A stretch of 64,000 nucleotides of DNA from Xenorhabdus beddingii (GTDB lineage: Bacteria; Pseudomonadota; Gammaproteobacteria; Enterobacterales; Enterobacteriaceae), in assembly GCF_002127545.1 (NCBI RefSeq), contig NZ_MUBK01000002.1, positions 202,195-266,194 of the forward strand. Direction: 5' to 3'. Of the stretch, positions 57,614 to 64,000 are shown one piece after another (position 1 is the first letter of the stretch; each line of letters opens with the position of its first letter). The notes under the pieces are model-generated. The model made no database searches and was not told where the DNA came from. It saw only the letters and a program-made list of their open reading frames with translations. The position numbers were made by a program, and so were the translations under genes.

Positions 57614-58704
57614 TGATCGTTATGTGCACAGACTCCTTGAGGCTAAGGAGTCCTATTGTCGTAGTCCTCACTTTGGCGGGTCACACATCGGCGAAATATT
57701 CCGCTGATGGGTATGCGAAAATTTTCGGACACCTACGGCAACTTATTGATTTTTCCGAGGGGGTCACTTTGACCGCCGAAAATATCGGTATGCAAATTGA
57801 TGAATATTTGAACCAACGAAAATCGTCGATGCAAAATCCAATGTCCGAAAATCGGACTTTGTGCGTAACTGGTAGTTACTCACAAATGACGCTGTGCGTA
57901 AATGACATTTACTCGCAAAACTTGTGCGGCAGTCATGCTGACTCACAGAATTTGCACACCTCATTAAGAGGTGCACAAAATTTGCGACCGTCATTGAGTC
58001 AGGCGCAAAAAGAAAAGGATAGCACGGCGAATGCTACCCTTTGGGAACACGCATATTTGCGTCATGAACTAAATCAACTGGTTGGTTATTGCTCAGATGG
58101 TGACCTGGCTTTGCGCTGGCGGCGTTTGATCTCACCCTGTAATGCAGTGACGATAAATTGCGCCGTGCTTTCCCCCGGTTCCTTTAACGATTCTACGCTA
58201 TCAGCTACCTCATGTGGTACTCGTGCGCTCATCTTTTGTGATTTGTTATTGACATTATCACGTGTCATTACTGGTCTCCGTATTTACTTATGGGTGCCAG
58301 TATACACAAAAATAATTCGGAAAAAAAGGTTGAAGTGGGTGCCAGTTTGTTTTTATACTGGGTGCCAGTTGGATGTTGCAGCATTCAATAAAAACAAAGC
58401 TCCGCTGGATTGCAGTCCACACGGAGCCTCTAACCAACAACCGTTAACAGGAGTAACGATTATGGCTGACACACAGCATAACCAAACTCGCCTCAAATTT
58501 ACATTCCTAATTGCGTCAGGCACTCAACGGCTGGTGGATATTCACCCCGTGCGTCTTATCACTGTGTTAGCAGACAGTGAGATTGAAGCCCGTCTACTGG
58601 CAGGCATCTCTTCCCTGATATTCGTCTCTCGTCAACCGAGGGATATCGATACCCCTTTCAACCGTAGAGATATGTCTACCGTTCAGGGGGTGAATCATGC
58701 GTAA
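57613..58704 (+). CDS. Long composite reading frame: repeat-containing 5' part, Icd-like 3' part
   Basis: An open frame of 363 codons from the ATG at 57613 (overlapping the previous stop as TGATG) to the end of the Icd-like gene. The first about 75 residues are protein-like (VVVLTLAGHTSAKYSADGYAKIFGHL, IGMQIDEYL). The next 50 are five decapeptide units of the form LCxxxxxSQN encoded by tandem palindromes. After about residue 155 the frame is antisense to the RHH gene and then crosses its operators, where the composition looks unselected. I think the 5' part may be translated, while the 3' end is translated separately from 58462; the full-length product is doubtful. Confidence 0.3.
   Translation: MIVMCTDSLRLRSPIVVVLTLAGHTSAKYSADGYAKIFGHLRQLIDFSEGVTLTAENIGMQIDEYLNQRKSSMQNPMSENRTLCVTGSYSQMTLCVNDIYSQNLCGSHADSQNLHTSLRGAQNLRPSLSQAQKEKDSTANATLWEHAYLRHELNQLVGYCSDGDLALRWRRLISPCNAVTINCAVLSPGSFNDSTLSATSCGTRALIFCDLLLTLSRVITGLRIYLWVPVYTKIIRKKRLKWVPVCFYTGCQLDVAAFNKNKAPLDCSPHGASNQQPLTGVTIMADTQHNQTRLKFTFLIASGTQRLVDIHPVRLITVLADSEIEARLLAGISSLIFVSRQPRDIDTPFNRRDMSTVQGVNHA
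57843..58010 (+). repeat. Array of tandem palindromic units of about 30 bp
   Basis: Six consecutive imperfect palindromes: GTCCGA-AAA-TCGGAC, then five units that begin TTGTGCG/TTTGCAC/TTTGCGA and end CTCACAAA/CGCAAAA. The arms of each unit differ in sequence but stay complementary (GTAACT/AGTTAC, GTAAATG/CATTTAC, AGTCA/TGACT, CACCTC/GAGGTG). In frame they encode decapeptides LCxxxxxSQN. Confidence 0.75.
58086..58268 (-). CDS. Ribbon-helix-helix regulator (YlcI/YnfO-like)
   Basis: 60 residues on the strand opposite to all its neighbours. KMSARVPHEVADSVESLKEPGESTAQFIVTALQGEIKRRQ has the RHH layout (beta strand MSARVP, helix, turn, helix), as in small prophage proteins annotated YlcI/YnfO family. 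GGAG lies eight bases upstream of the ATG. Three direct repeats TGGGTGCCAGT are directly in front, the expected place for an autoregulatory operator. Probably the divergently transcribed repressor of the Icd/replication genes. It could instead be an orphan antitoxin; no toxin partner is adjacent. Confidence 0.78.
   Translation of the reverse strand: MTRDNVNNKSQKMSARVPHEVADSVESLKEPGESTAQFIVTALQGEIKRRQRKARSPSEQ
58291..58369. promoter_or_regulatory. Three direct repeats TGGGTGCCAGT (operator candidates)
   Basis: Exact 11-base copies at 58291, 58336 and 58359, spaced 45 and 23 bases apart, in the gap between the divergent RHH gene and the Icd-like gene. Exact triplication in an intergenic control region points to a repressor site. 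Confidence 0.75.
58462..58704 (+). CDS. Icd-like host cell division inhibitor family protein
   Basis: 80 residues from the ATG at 58462 (MADTQHNQTRLKF) with CAGGAG about nine bases upstream. The layout (QTRLKFTFLIASG..., ADSEIEARLLAGISSLIFVSRQP) resembles proteins annotated as host cell division inhibitor Icd-like in P1/P4-type elements. In P1, icd is regulated by the C4 antisense RNA, and a C4-like RNA is present in this island too, though 2.7 kb upstream. The activity is not proven for this branch. The C-terminus overlaps the start of the next small gene. Confidence 0.65.
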   Translation: MADTQHNQTRLKFTFLIASGTQRLVDIHPVRLITVLADSEIEARLLAGISSLIFVSRQPRDIDTPFNRRDMSTVQGVNHA

Positions 58705-58867
58705 CCCTGCCCCCCATGACTATTACACCCATAAGAACGGGGAGACCGTACAGGTGCTATCGATCGCCTTTAATCGCGTGACGTTTATCCGTGATGGCTA
58801 CAACACCCCGTGCATCATGCCAATAAGCCGCTTCACTAAAGAATACACCTACGCAGGGAGAGCATGA
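58697..58867 (+). CDS. Small island protein (56 aa), DUF4222-like
   Basis: Short gene that starts at the ATG at 58697 inside the end of the Icd-like gene and stops at 58867. The sequence MRNPAPHDYYTHKNGETV... FNRVTFIRDGYNTPCIMPISRF... has the small beta-rich pattern of phage proteins of the DUF4222 type (recalled, not searched). The overlap with both neighbours (8 bases upstream, ATGA downstream) supports translation as part of the operon. Confidence 0.7.
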   Translation: MRNPAPHDYYTHKNGETVQVLSIAFNRVTFIRDGYNTPCIMPISRFTKEYTYAGRA

Positions 58868-59175
58868 TTATGTCTGATATCTATAACCATCTGGTACGCA
58901 ATAACTTTAGTGCTATGGACACTGAGGAACTGAAAGACTTACGCAAGCATTCCGATGGTGCGCACAGTGCAGTGATGGCGGCGATGTCTGCAATGGGGGA
59001 ACTGGCTTTCTGGTCAGCCGATAATGAAAACTATGCAGATTGTCAGGCAAGGGACGATTTACGCCGTATCGGTGAAGCGCTGATGTATTTGCCACGGATC
59101 GCCGAAGCGCTGAATGACACAGCACAGCATGCGGATTTTGAAATTCACCACCGCGAGGGATTCCCCAAATGGTAA
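58864..59175 (+). CDS. Unknown island protein, 103 aa
   Basis: Starts as ATGA overlap with the previous small gene (an ATG at 58870 is an alternative) and ends seven bases inside the primase gene. Helical and acidic: NNFSAMDTEELKDLRKHSDGAHSAVMAAMSAMGELAFW, then DDLRRIGEALMYLPRIAEALND. No family recognised. The tight overlaps show it belongs to the replication operon. Confidence 0.75.
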   Translation: MIMSDIYNHLVRNNFSAMDTEELKDLRKHSDGAHSAVMAAMSAMGELAFWSADNENYADCQARDDLRRIGEALMYLPRIAEALNDTAQHADFEIHHREGFPKW

Positions 59176-61211
59176 GCCATATTGATATCCGGTCAGTGAA
59201 AACAGCGGCGCAAAATCAGTGGGAAGGGTTGCTGTCTGCCTGTGGGGTGAATGTTCCGGAAAAGGGTAAGCATGGTGCTTGCCCGATATGTGGTGGAACT
59301 GACCGTTTTCACTTCATAGACGACCACGGAGACGGTAACTGGCATTGCCGCCAGTGTGATAACCCGAATCATGGCGATGGCTTTGATTTACTGGTCAGGG
59401 CGAAGGGGATCACGATTGTTGAGGCTGCAAAGGTGGTTGCTGATGCACTGGCATTACCCTTGCCAGAACCCAAGCCCGCCAAAGAAAAGCCCCAAACAGT
59501 AAAACCGATTGCAGAACGTGTCGCGGCGCTGGTTGCAACCTCTGTCACGGGTGAATCTCAATATCTGGTTAAAAAGGGGCTGCCATGCCCCAATCAGCGG
59601 TTACTGAAAGACGGTTCTTTGTTGCTGGTCACTCAGACTCTGGACGGCACAGTCACGGGCGCTCAGACCATTAAGCCGAACGGTGAAAAGCGCCTTGTCT
59701 CAGGGACGCAGAAAAAAGGCAGTTTTATCCCCTTATCGGCAATCACCGGAATACCAGACACGATCATCATTACCGAGGGGTATGCAACCGCCTTAACAGT
59801 GAGCCAGTTACATGAAGGTCGGGTACTGGCGGCGATTGATGAGGGAAATTTATCCACCGTGGCGAAACAGGTTCGGGAACGGTGGTCAGACGTGAAAATC
59901 ATACTTGCGGCTGATAACGATTGGCACGAATCGGGGGAACTGGACAACAACGGCAAGCCGAAGAAGAACGTTGGCAAGATGGCGGCAGAGAAGACCGCCA
60001 AAGCGATTAACGGGTGGGTCACATTACCCCCGACAGAACACAAGGCCGATTGGGATGATTACCGTCAGCAACACGGTATCGAGGCAGCAAAGCAGGCATT
60101 TAGTGAAGGGTTGTATCAGGTGGGAGAATATATGGACAGTCATGCAAAAGAAAACCGCAGCAATAACAACGTAGAAACTATTTACCCTGCTCGTAAGACA
60201 ACGCTACCCCTCTCAGTCGGTTCTGAGGGGTTTGATGCGCAGTTAGATTACGTTGTTAAAGGCGTAATTCCGGCGCAATCCCTGTGCAGTATTTACGGGG
60301 CAAGCGGGTCATATAAGAGCTTTCTGGCGGGATCATGGGGTTGTCATATTTCCACGGGTAAGGCATGGGCAGGCAAGCCCGTTGCTCAGGGTTCTGTAAT
60401 GTATGTCGTGGGTGAAGGCGGGATCGGTGTGCCGAGACGTGTTAAAGCATGGGAAATCGTCAAGGGTCAGACAGTAGAGAATATGTATCTGGTGAATACG
60501 CCTGTATTTCCGGCCTCACCCGCAGAAGTCAATGAATTGGTGATTGCCACACAACAGGTCGAAGCCGAAACAGGTAAACCCGTTCGTTTGATCATTCTGG
60601 ACACCTTAGCCCGTTGTTTTGGTGGCGCGGATGAGAATGATTCAAGGGATATGGGGGCATTTGTCCGGGGCTGTGACGAGCTGAAAGCCAAGACCGGGGC
60701 AAGTATTCTTGTGGTTCACCATTCCGGTAAGGACGAAAGCAAAGGCGCGAGAGGCTCAAGTGCTTTTCGTGCTGCACTGGACGTTGAATTCAAAATCAGC
60801 CGGGAGGGGAAAAAAGGCGGTGCATTAATTATCGCCTGTACCAAGATGAAAGATGCCGAAGAACCAGAAACCAAAGCCTATGATTTACGGGTTGTCGAAC
60901 TCTTTACCGACAGAGACGGCGAAAACATTACGTCACTGGTTTTAATTGATAAACCCCGCGATCCGGTTGAAGAGGAAGAAATTGAATTCGTCGCCAATAA
61001 GACAGATAACCATACCGCGTTATGGCAGTGCATACGGTCACGTACTACCCTGAAAGAACCTTGTACTGTTGCCCTTATCCGTGATGATTTAAAAGCGATG
61101 GGCGTGAATGTGAAGAATTTCAGCCGCTGGTTAACCAAGTTAGAGCAGGACGGGATGATTATCCGTCACGGGCAGGAACTCACCATTGTTAACCAGAATA
61201 ATGAAGATTAA
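59169..61211 (+). CDS. Toprim primase / RepA-like helicase replication protein
   Basis: 680 residues with the P4-alpha-like division of labour but a RepA-type motor. Residues 36-65: zinc-binding primase finger (C38, C41 in ACPICGG; C60, C63 in WHCRQC). About 180-290: Toprim domain (IIITEGYATALTV, then ILAADND with acidic residues). About 355-560: RecA/DnaB-like ATPase with Walker A GASGSYKS (377-384), LIILDTLARCFGGADENDSRD (Walker B) and ILVVHHSGKDESKGARGSSAFR. The C-terminus is a winged-helix-like segment (LKAMGVNVKNFSRWLTKLEQDGMI). It should initiate replication of the excised element, with the adjacent repeats as its origin. Confidence 0.92.
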   Translation: MVSHIDIRSVKTAAQNQWEGLLSACGVNVPEKGKHGACPICGGTDRFHFIDDHGDGNWHCRQCDNPNHGDGFDLLVRAKGITIVEAAKVVADALALPLPEPKPAKEKPQTVKPIAERVAALVATSVTGESQYLVKKGLPCPNQRLLKDGSLLLVTQTLDGTVTGAQTIKPNGEKRLVSGTQKKGSFIPLSAITGIPDTIIITEGYATALTVSQLHEGRVLAAIDEGNLSTVAKQVRERWSDVKIILAADNDWHESGELDNNGKPKKNVGKMAAEKTAKAINGWVTLPPTEHKADWDDYRQQHGIEAAKQAFSEGLYQVGEYMDSHAKENRSNNNVETIYPARKTTLPLSVGSEGFDAQLDYVVKGVIPAQSLCSIYGASGSYKSFLAGSWGCHISTGKAWAGKPVAQGSVMYVVGEGGIGVPRRVKAWEIVKGQTVENMYLVNTPVFPASPAEVNELVIATQQVEAETGKPVRLIILDTLARCFGGADENDSRDMGAFVRGCDELKAKTGASILVVHHSGKDESKGARGSSAFRAALDVEFKISREGKKGGALIIACTKMKDAEEPETKAYDLRVVELFTDRDGENITSLVLIDKPRDPVEEEEIEFVANKTDNHTALWQCIRSRTTLKEPCTVALIRDDLKAMGVNVKNFSRWLTKLEQDGMIIRHGQELTIVNQNNED

Positions 61212-61424
61212 AAAGTGAGGAGAAAAGTGAGGAGCGGTGAGGAGAGGGGGTTTACTGCTTACTAAATTCCTCACTTTTTTCGCATATATACAGAAAAAGT
61301 GAGGAGTACAAAAGATATTGATTTTTAAGGATAAAAAATCATGAATTCCTCACCTGTTTTCACAGTGAGGAAAACAAAAAGTGAGGAGAAAAGTGAGGAA
61401 TAGGTGAGGAGGAAAAATCAGAGC
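61200..61424 (+). repeat. Iteron module A (GTGAGGA class), candidate replication origin
   Basis: Begins at the last codons of the primase gene. GTGAGGA occurs at 61215, 61227, 61237, 61299, 61365, 61381, 61393 and 61404 and as its complement TCCTCAC at 61268 and 61347: ten sites in 225 bases. The pair 61268/61299 forms a long palindrome (CCTCACTTTTTT ... AAAAAGTGAGG) around CGCATATATACAG, an AT-rich centre that could be an unwinding site. Confidence 0.8.
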
Positions 61425-61640
61425 AATGAGGATTAAAAGTGGGGAGAAAAATGGGGAATGGTGGGGAAGTAATAATTGGAGGTATCCAAATTCCCCACTT
61501 TTTCTGTATATATGCGGGGAAAGTGGGGAACGCTGATCGTATTGATTTTAAAGGATAAAAAAATACAAATTCCCCACCTGTTTTTGAGCCAGTGAAAATA
61601 GGTGATGGGGAAATAAATGGGTAATCGATGGGGAATGAAG
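61425..61640 (+). repeat. Iteron module B (GTGGGGA class), diverged tandem copy of module A
   Basis: Aligns with module A along its whole length (ATGAGGATTAAAA at the start, TTGATTTTAAAGGATAAAAAA in the middle, CACCTGTTTTT near the end), but the iteron is GTGGGGA or ATGGGGA everywhere: direct at 61439, 61451, 61461, 61523, 61605 and 61628, inverted TCCCCAC at 61492 and 61571. The palindrome is kept with matching changes in both arms. No gene in 61212-61694. Confidence 0.8.
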
Positions 61641-61694
61641 TGTGTTAACAACGAATACCCATATCATATTTTCTTGAAATTGTGAGGCATAAAA

Positions 61695-62189
61695 ATGAAG
61701 AAATCAGAAAAACAAAGGTACATTTTAAAACTCATGGTTATTGCTTTAAATGAGGCAATAAAAAAAGAACGCATAGACCTTAACGGACGATCCGAAAATA
61801 ATCAGCAGGAAAAGAAGTACAGATATCAGGAACTGGTTATTGCTGGCAGGCGAACAATCATCAACTGGTTCGATGCGGGTCATGATGAATTGCGGATTAG
61901 TGTATGGTGGGACTATCAGCCTGAAATGATGCCAACGTGGAGGAAAAAATATATCCATGACTGCGAGCCAACAACAGCCACACCACAAGTAGCCAGACGA
62001 TTTTTTAGGCATATACTGGGGGCATGTGGTAGCTGCTACTTTGAGAGGAAAACAGGAAAATTTATCATTGGGGGTGAGGGTGAACAATTTTTTGAAGTTT
62101 ATGTCAATGAAGATTCTGTTTTTTGTCTGAACAGCATTCCAGCGGAAGAGCCGCAAGGATATAGCACTCATGGATGGATCAATGAGTAG
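61695..62189 (+). CDS. Unknown island protein, 164 aa
   Basis: No family recognised. N-terminal basic helix (KKSEKQRYILKLMVIALNEAIKKERIDL), then a strand-rich middle (QELVIAGRRTIINWFDAGHDELRISVWWDYQPEM) and a Cys/Gly-containing C-terminal part (LGACGSCYFERKTGKFIIGGEGEQFFEVYV). The ATG at 61695 lies about 50 bases after the iteron modules; a GTGAGG element just upstream may double as its ribosome site. The gene is probably transcribed from a promoter within or next to the origin region. Confidence 0.65.
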   Translation: MKKSEKQRYILKLMVIALNEAIKKERIDLNGRSENNQQEKKYRYQELVIAGRRTIINWFDAGHDELRISVWWDYQPEMMPTWRKKYIHDCEPTTATPQVARRFFRHILGACGSCYFERKTGKFIIGGEGEQFFEVYVNEDSVFCLNSIPAEEPQGYSTHGWINE

Positions 62190-62218
62190 AAAAACGGAAA
62201 AATAGAACAGGTATAAAA

Positions 62219-62584
62219 ATGAAACGAATTCAAGAGTTAAAAGAAAAAGTCAGTGAACTGGATCGCTTATTAGATTTAGGATATCCAAGATATCGTTTTG
62301 ATAAAGAAACCAGTGAAGAGATCAGCCAAAAAATTACAGTATTGAAAGATTCAGCTTCACAGCTTTCTAATCAATTAAGAAAACAGTACGCTAATGGTGA
62401 GTTATCAAAATTTGAAATGGCTTTTATTGAACCTGCCATATCAGACGCTTATATGAAAGGAATAGACAAGATACGCAGAGGCGCTAAACCTAGTCAAGTT
62501 GTTCATGGATACATAGCTGAGACGCTATCAACATTAGAGTATTGGATAGGCGTTATCGAAGAATGCCAGAGTAAAGATTTGTAA
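62219..62584 (+). CDS. Unknown island protein, 121 aa
   Basis: Mostly helical and charged: IQELKEKVSELDRLLDLGYPRYRFDKETSEEISQKI, then SQLSNQLRKQYANGELSKFEMAFIEPAISDAYMKGI and a C-terminal helix. No family recognised. It follows the 164-aa gene by 29 bases and ends at an intrinsic terminator, so the pair forms the end of the early region before the structural genes. Confidence 0.7.
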   Translation: MKRIQELKEKVSELDRLLDLGYPRYRFDKETSEEISQKITVLKDSASQLSNQLRKQYANGELSKFEMAFIEPAISDAYMKGIDKIRRGAKPSQVVHGYIAETLSTLEYWIGVIEECQSKDL

Positions 62585-62613
62585 ACATTCCGTCCTCATG
62601 TTTCCCCTTGTTT

Positions 62614-62640
62614 AGACCTCTTGTTTAGAGGTCTTTTTTA
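62614..62640 (+). terminator. Intrinsic terminator before the capsid gene
   Basis: AGACCTC / GAGGTCT hairpin with a seven-base loop followed by a T-run; separates early genes from the capsid module. Confidence 0.88.
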
Positions 62641-62723
62641 TTATTTTTCATGGTGTTAAATAGTGATCGCTGAACCATGTAGGCTCATCTTGATTTCAAT
62701 TGCTCTGTAGCAAGTCCTCAAAG

Positions 62724-62790
62724 GCGGTAGTGCTAACCCGTTACCGCTTCCTCAAACCTGCATGACAGCGAACCCTTAACCTACATGCAG
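62724..62790 (+). promoter_or_regulatory. Structured leader of the capsid gene
   Basis: Two hairpins in the 60 bases before the capsid ATG: GCGGTA/TACCGC (62724-62747) and CTGCATG/CATGCAG (62758-62790). The second ends on the first bases of the CAGAGG ribosome site, so it could limit access of ribosomes. TCCTCAAA occurs on both sides of the first hairpin. Confidence 0.4.
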
Positions 62791-62797
62791 AGGCACC

Positions 62798-63949
62798 ATG
62801 AAGAAATTACTTGAATTACGCCAGCAGAAAGCAACTTTCACCGAACAAATGTGCTCGCTGCTCACCCAAGCCGAAACTGAAAAGCGCTCACTGACCGAAG
62901 ATGAAGCCAAACAGTTTGACGAGCTGCGCAGCCAGTCCGACGCCCTGAATACCGAAATTGCCCGTTATGAGGCATTGTCTGATGAAGAACGCAGTCAAGC
63001 GAAGACCCAACCGACCAATGACACCCTCAGCAATGACGAACTGCGCCATTATCTTCTGACCGGAGAAACGCGCACCTTGTCCACGGGCGTCCCGTCAGAC
63101 GGTGGCTATACCGTTATCCCCGAACTGAATAAGCAGATCATGCAGCAATTGGCTGATGAGTCGGTCATGCGCCGGATCTGTACCATCAAGACCACTCGCA
63201 GCAACGAGTATAAGCAACTAGTTTCGGTGGGTGGCGCAGCGGTGGCTCACGGCGAAGAAGGCAAAGCACGCGGTGAAACCACGACGCCGAAGATGGAAGA
63301 GGTCAGCATTAAGCTGTTCCCGATTTACGCTTACCCCAAAACCACCCAAGAGATTATCGACTTTAGCGATGTCGATATTTTAGGCTGGTTAACCTCAGAG
63401 ATTGCAGATACGTTTGTTGATACCGAAGAAACGGATCTCGTGAGTGGTGACGGTAGCAAGAAAGCGAAAGGCTTCCTGTCTTATCCCCGAGATCTCCAAG
63501 CTGACAAGGTACGCGCTTTCGGCACGCTGCAAAAGCTGGAAGTCGCCAGCCTTGAAGCCGATAGCCTGATTGACCTGAAATTCCTGCTCAGGAACAAATA
63601 CCGCAAGAACGCCGTGTGGGTGATGAACTCCACGACCGCCGCCAAAGTACAGAAGCTGAAAAACGGCAACGGGGATTATATCTGGCGCGAGCGTTTACAG
63701 GCGGGTGATCCTGACATGTTGCTGGGCTTGCCGGTTCACTATCTTGAATTTATGCCGGAAGGGGTGATCGGTCTGGGTGACTTCAAACGCGGCTACTTCA
63801 TCGTTGACCATCAAACAGGCACCCGTACCCGTCCCGACAATATCACCGAGCCGGGATTTTATAAGGTTTGTACAGATAAATATCTGGGCGGCGGCTTGGT
63901 GGACTCCAATGCAATCAAGGTGCTGGAAGTGAAAGCAGCCAGCAAATAA
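62798..63949 (+). CDS. HK97-fold major capsid protein with N-terminal scaffold domain
   Basis: 383 residues. Residues 1 to about 95 are a coiled-coil delta/scaffold domain (LLELRQQKATFTEQMCSLLTQAE, ALNTEIARYEALSDEE), which is normally removed by a prohead protease. The HK97 core starts near residue 100 (STGVPSDGGYTVIPELNKQIM) with typical segments YPKTTQEIIDFSDVDILGWL, LRNKYRKNAVWVMN and LLGLPVHYLEFMPEGVIGLGDFKRGYFIVDHQTG. A single capsid gene directly after the replication module of an int-alpA-primase element is the hallmark of cf-PICIs. A terminator follows. Confidence 0.95.
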   Translation: MKKLLELRQQKATFTEQMCSLLTQAETEKRSLTEDEAKQFDELRSQSDALNTEIARYEALSDEERSQAKTQPTNDTLSNDELRHYLLTGETRTLSTGVPSDGGYTVIPELNKQIMQQLADESVMRRICTIKTTRSNEYKQLVSVGGAAVAHGEEGKARGETTTPKMEEVSIKLFPIYAYPKTTQEIIDFSDVDILGWLTSEIADTFVDTEETDLVSGDGSKKAKGFLSYPRDLQADKVRAFGTLQKLEVASLEADSLIDLKFLLRNKYRKNAVWVMNSTTAAKVQKLKNGNGDYIWRERLQAGDPDMLLGLPVHYLEFMPEGVIGLGDFKRGYFIVDHQTGTRTRPDNITEPGFYKVCTDKYLGGGLVDSNAIKVLEVKAASK

Positions 63950-63954
63950 GTGAG

Positions 63955-63976
63955 AGGGGCACAGCGCCCCTTTTTT
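63955..63976 (+). terminator. Intrinsic terminator after the capsid gene
   Basis: GGGGC / GCCCC hairpin followed by T6, six bases past the capsid stop. Confidence 0.85.
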
Positions 63977-63993
63977 GTCTTGGAGTCTCTCAA

Positions 63994-64000
63994 ATGAATG
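63994..64000 (+). CDS. Start of next island gene (cut by window end)
   Basis: An ATG at 63994 follows TGGAG by eight bases; only seven bases are visible, so nothing can be said about the product. By position it is likely another structural or packaging gene. Confidence 0.3.

Larger units (their letters stand above)
54230..64000 (+). mobile_element. tRNA-Ser-integrated satellite or prophage-like island (right end outside window)
   Basis: Starts at the 3' end of tRNA-Ser and runs past the window. Contents in order: P4-type integrase, C4/CI-like RNA, split hypothetical gene, AlpA pair, hypothetical genes, RHH repressor, Icd-like and DUF4222-like small proteins, Toprim primase/RepA-like helicase, iteron-rich region, two hypothetical genes, HK97 major capsid. 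This order (int-alpA-primase-capsid) fits capsid-forming PICIs or P4-like satellites carrying capsid genes. No repeat of the tRNA 3' end is seen downstream within the window, so the right border is unknown. Confidence 0.85.

Noticed and set aside
57843..58010. Possible CRISPR array (regular units of about 30 bp)
   Set aside because: Units are contiguous, there are no unique spacers, and the repeats are not identical; only the palindromic form and end bases are shared. No cas genes nearby.
58086..58268. Toxin-antitoxin locus with the RHH protein as antitoxin
   Set aside because: No toxin-like partner is adjacent or overlapping; divergent placement with operators fits a phage-type repressor better.
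61200..61640. Small proteins encoded in the iteron region
   Set aside because: Frames across the GTGAGGA/GTGGGGA repeats are short, low-complexity and lack credible starts; the repeat structure on both strands explains the sequence.
54407..64000. Complete prophage
   Set aside because: Within the visible part there are no repressor/Cro pair, lysis or tail genes; the composition is satellite-like. The right end is outside the window, so this is provisional.

Overview
The window is chromosomal DNA of a gammaproteobacterium of the order Enterobacterales, most likely Xenorhabdus or Photorhabdus (Morganellaceae). The evidence is the Enterobacterales gene order (mukB-ldtD-mepK-gloC-aspC-porin-asnS-pncB-pepN-pyrD-zapC-ycbX-rlmKL-uup-pqiABC-fabA-ycbZ-matP-ompA-sulA-sxy ... 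yccS-helD-mgsA-yccU-hspQ-yccX-tusE-tRNA-Ser), an OpnP/OmpF-type porin, moderate-to-low GC, and ERIC elements. The genus is inferred; no database was searched.

Region 1 (1-35.9 kb) is core backbone: chromosome organisation (MukB, MatP), envelope and peptidoglycan (LdtD, MepK, porin, OmpA, PqiABC), translation and RNA modification (AsnS, RlmKL, TusE, tRNA-Ser), nucleotide and cofactor metabolism (PyrD, PncB, AspC), lipid synthesis (FabA) and the SOS inhibitor SulA with a perfect LexA box. Compared with E. coli as I remember it, grpB-like and aphA genes lie between mukB and ldtD, and rmf, yccF and rlmI are not at their usual places. A 19-codon upstream ORF with a very strong ribosome site is stop/start-coupled to pepN.

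Region 2 (35.9-47.1 kb) is an insertion between sxy and yccS. It holds a nucleotide N-glycosidase-like gene (MilB/BlsM type), a composite ERIC pair, and a tightly packed nine-gene minus-strand operon. In transcription order the operon encodes a radical SAM enzyme, an ATP-grasp ligase, an MFS exporter, a DegT-type aminotransferase, an unknown protein, a P-loop kinase/acyltransferase fusion, a short degenerate DegT-like protein, a GNAT/histidine-phosphatase fusion and a GT-B glycosyltransferase. It has no NRPS or PKS. The enzyme set resembles peptidyl-nucleoside or aminosugar antibiotic pathways, and it is the main candidate for an undescribed system.

Region 3 (47.3-54.2 kb) returns to backbone and ends at tRNA-Ser(UGA).

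Region 4 (54.2 kb to the end) is an integrated element in that tRNA gene, cut by the window edge: P4-type integrase, a C4/CI-like structured RNA whose loop matches the ribosome site of the next gene, AlpA regulators, an RHH repressor with three direct-repeat operators, an Icd-like protein, a Toprim primase/RepA-like helicase, a striking iteron region made of two diverged tandem modules (GTGAGGA versus GTGGGGA), and then an HK97-type major capsid gene. This layout fits a capsid-forming phage-inducible chromosomal island (cf-PICI) or a P4-like satellite with its own capsid.
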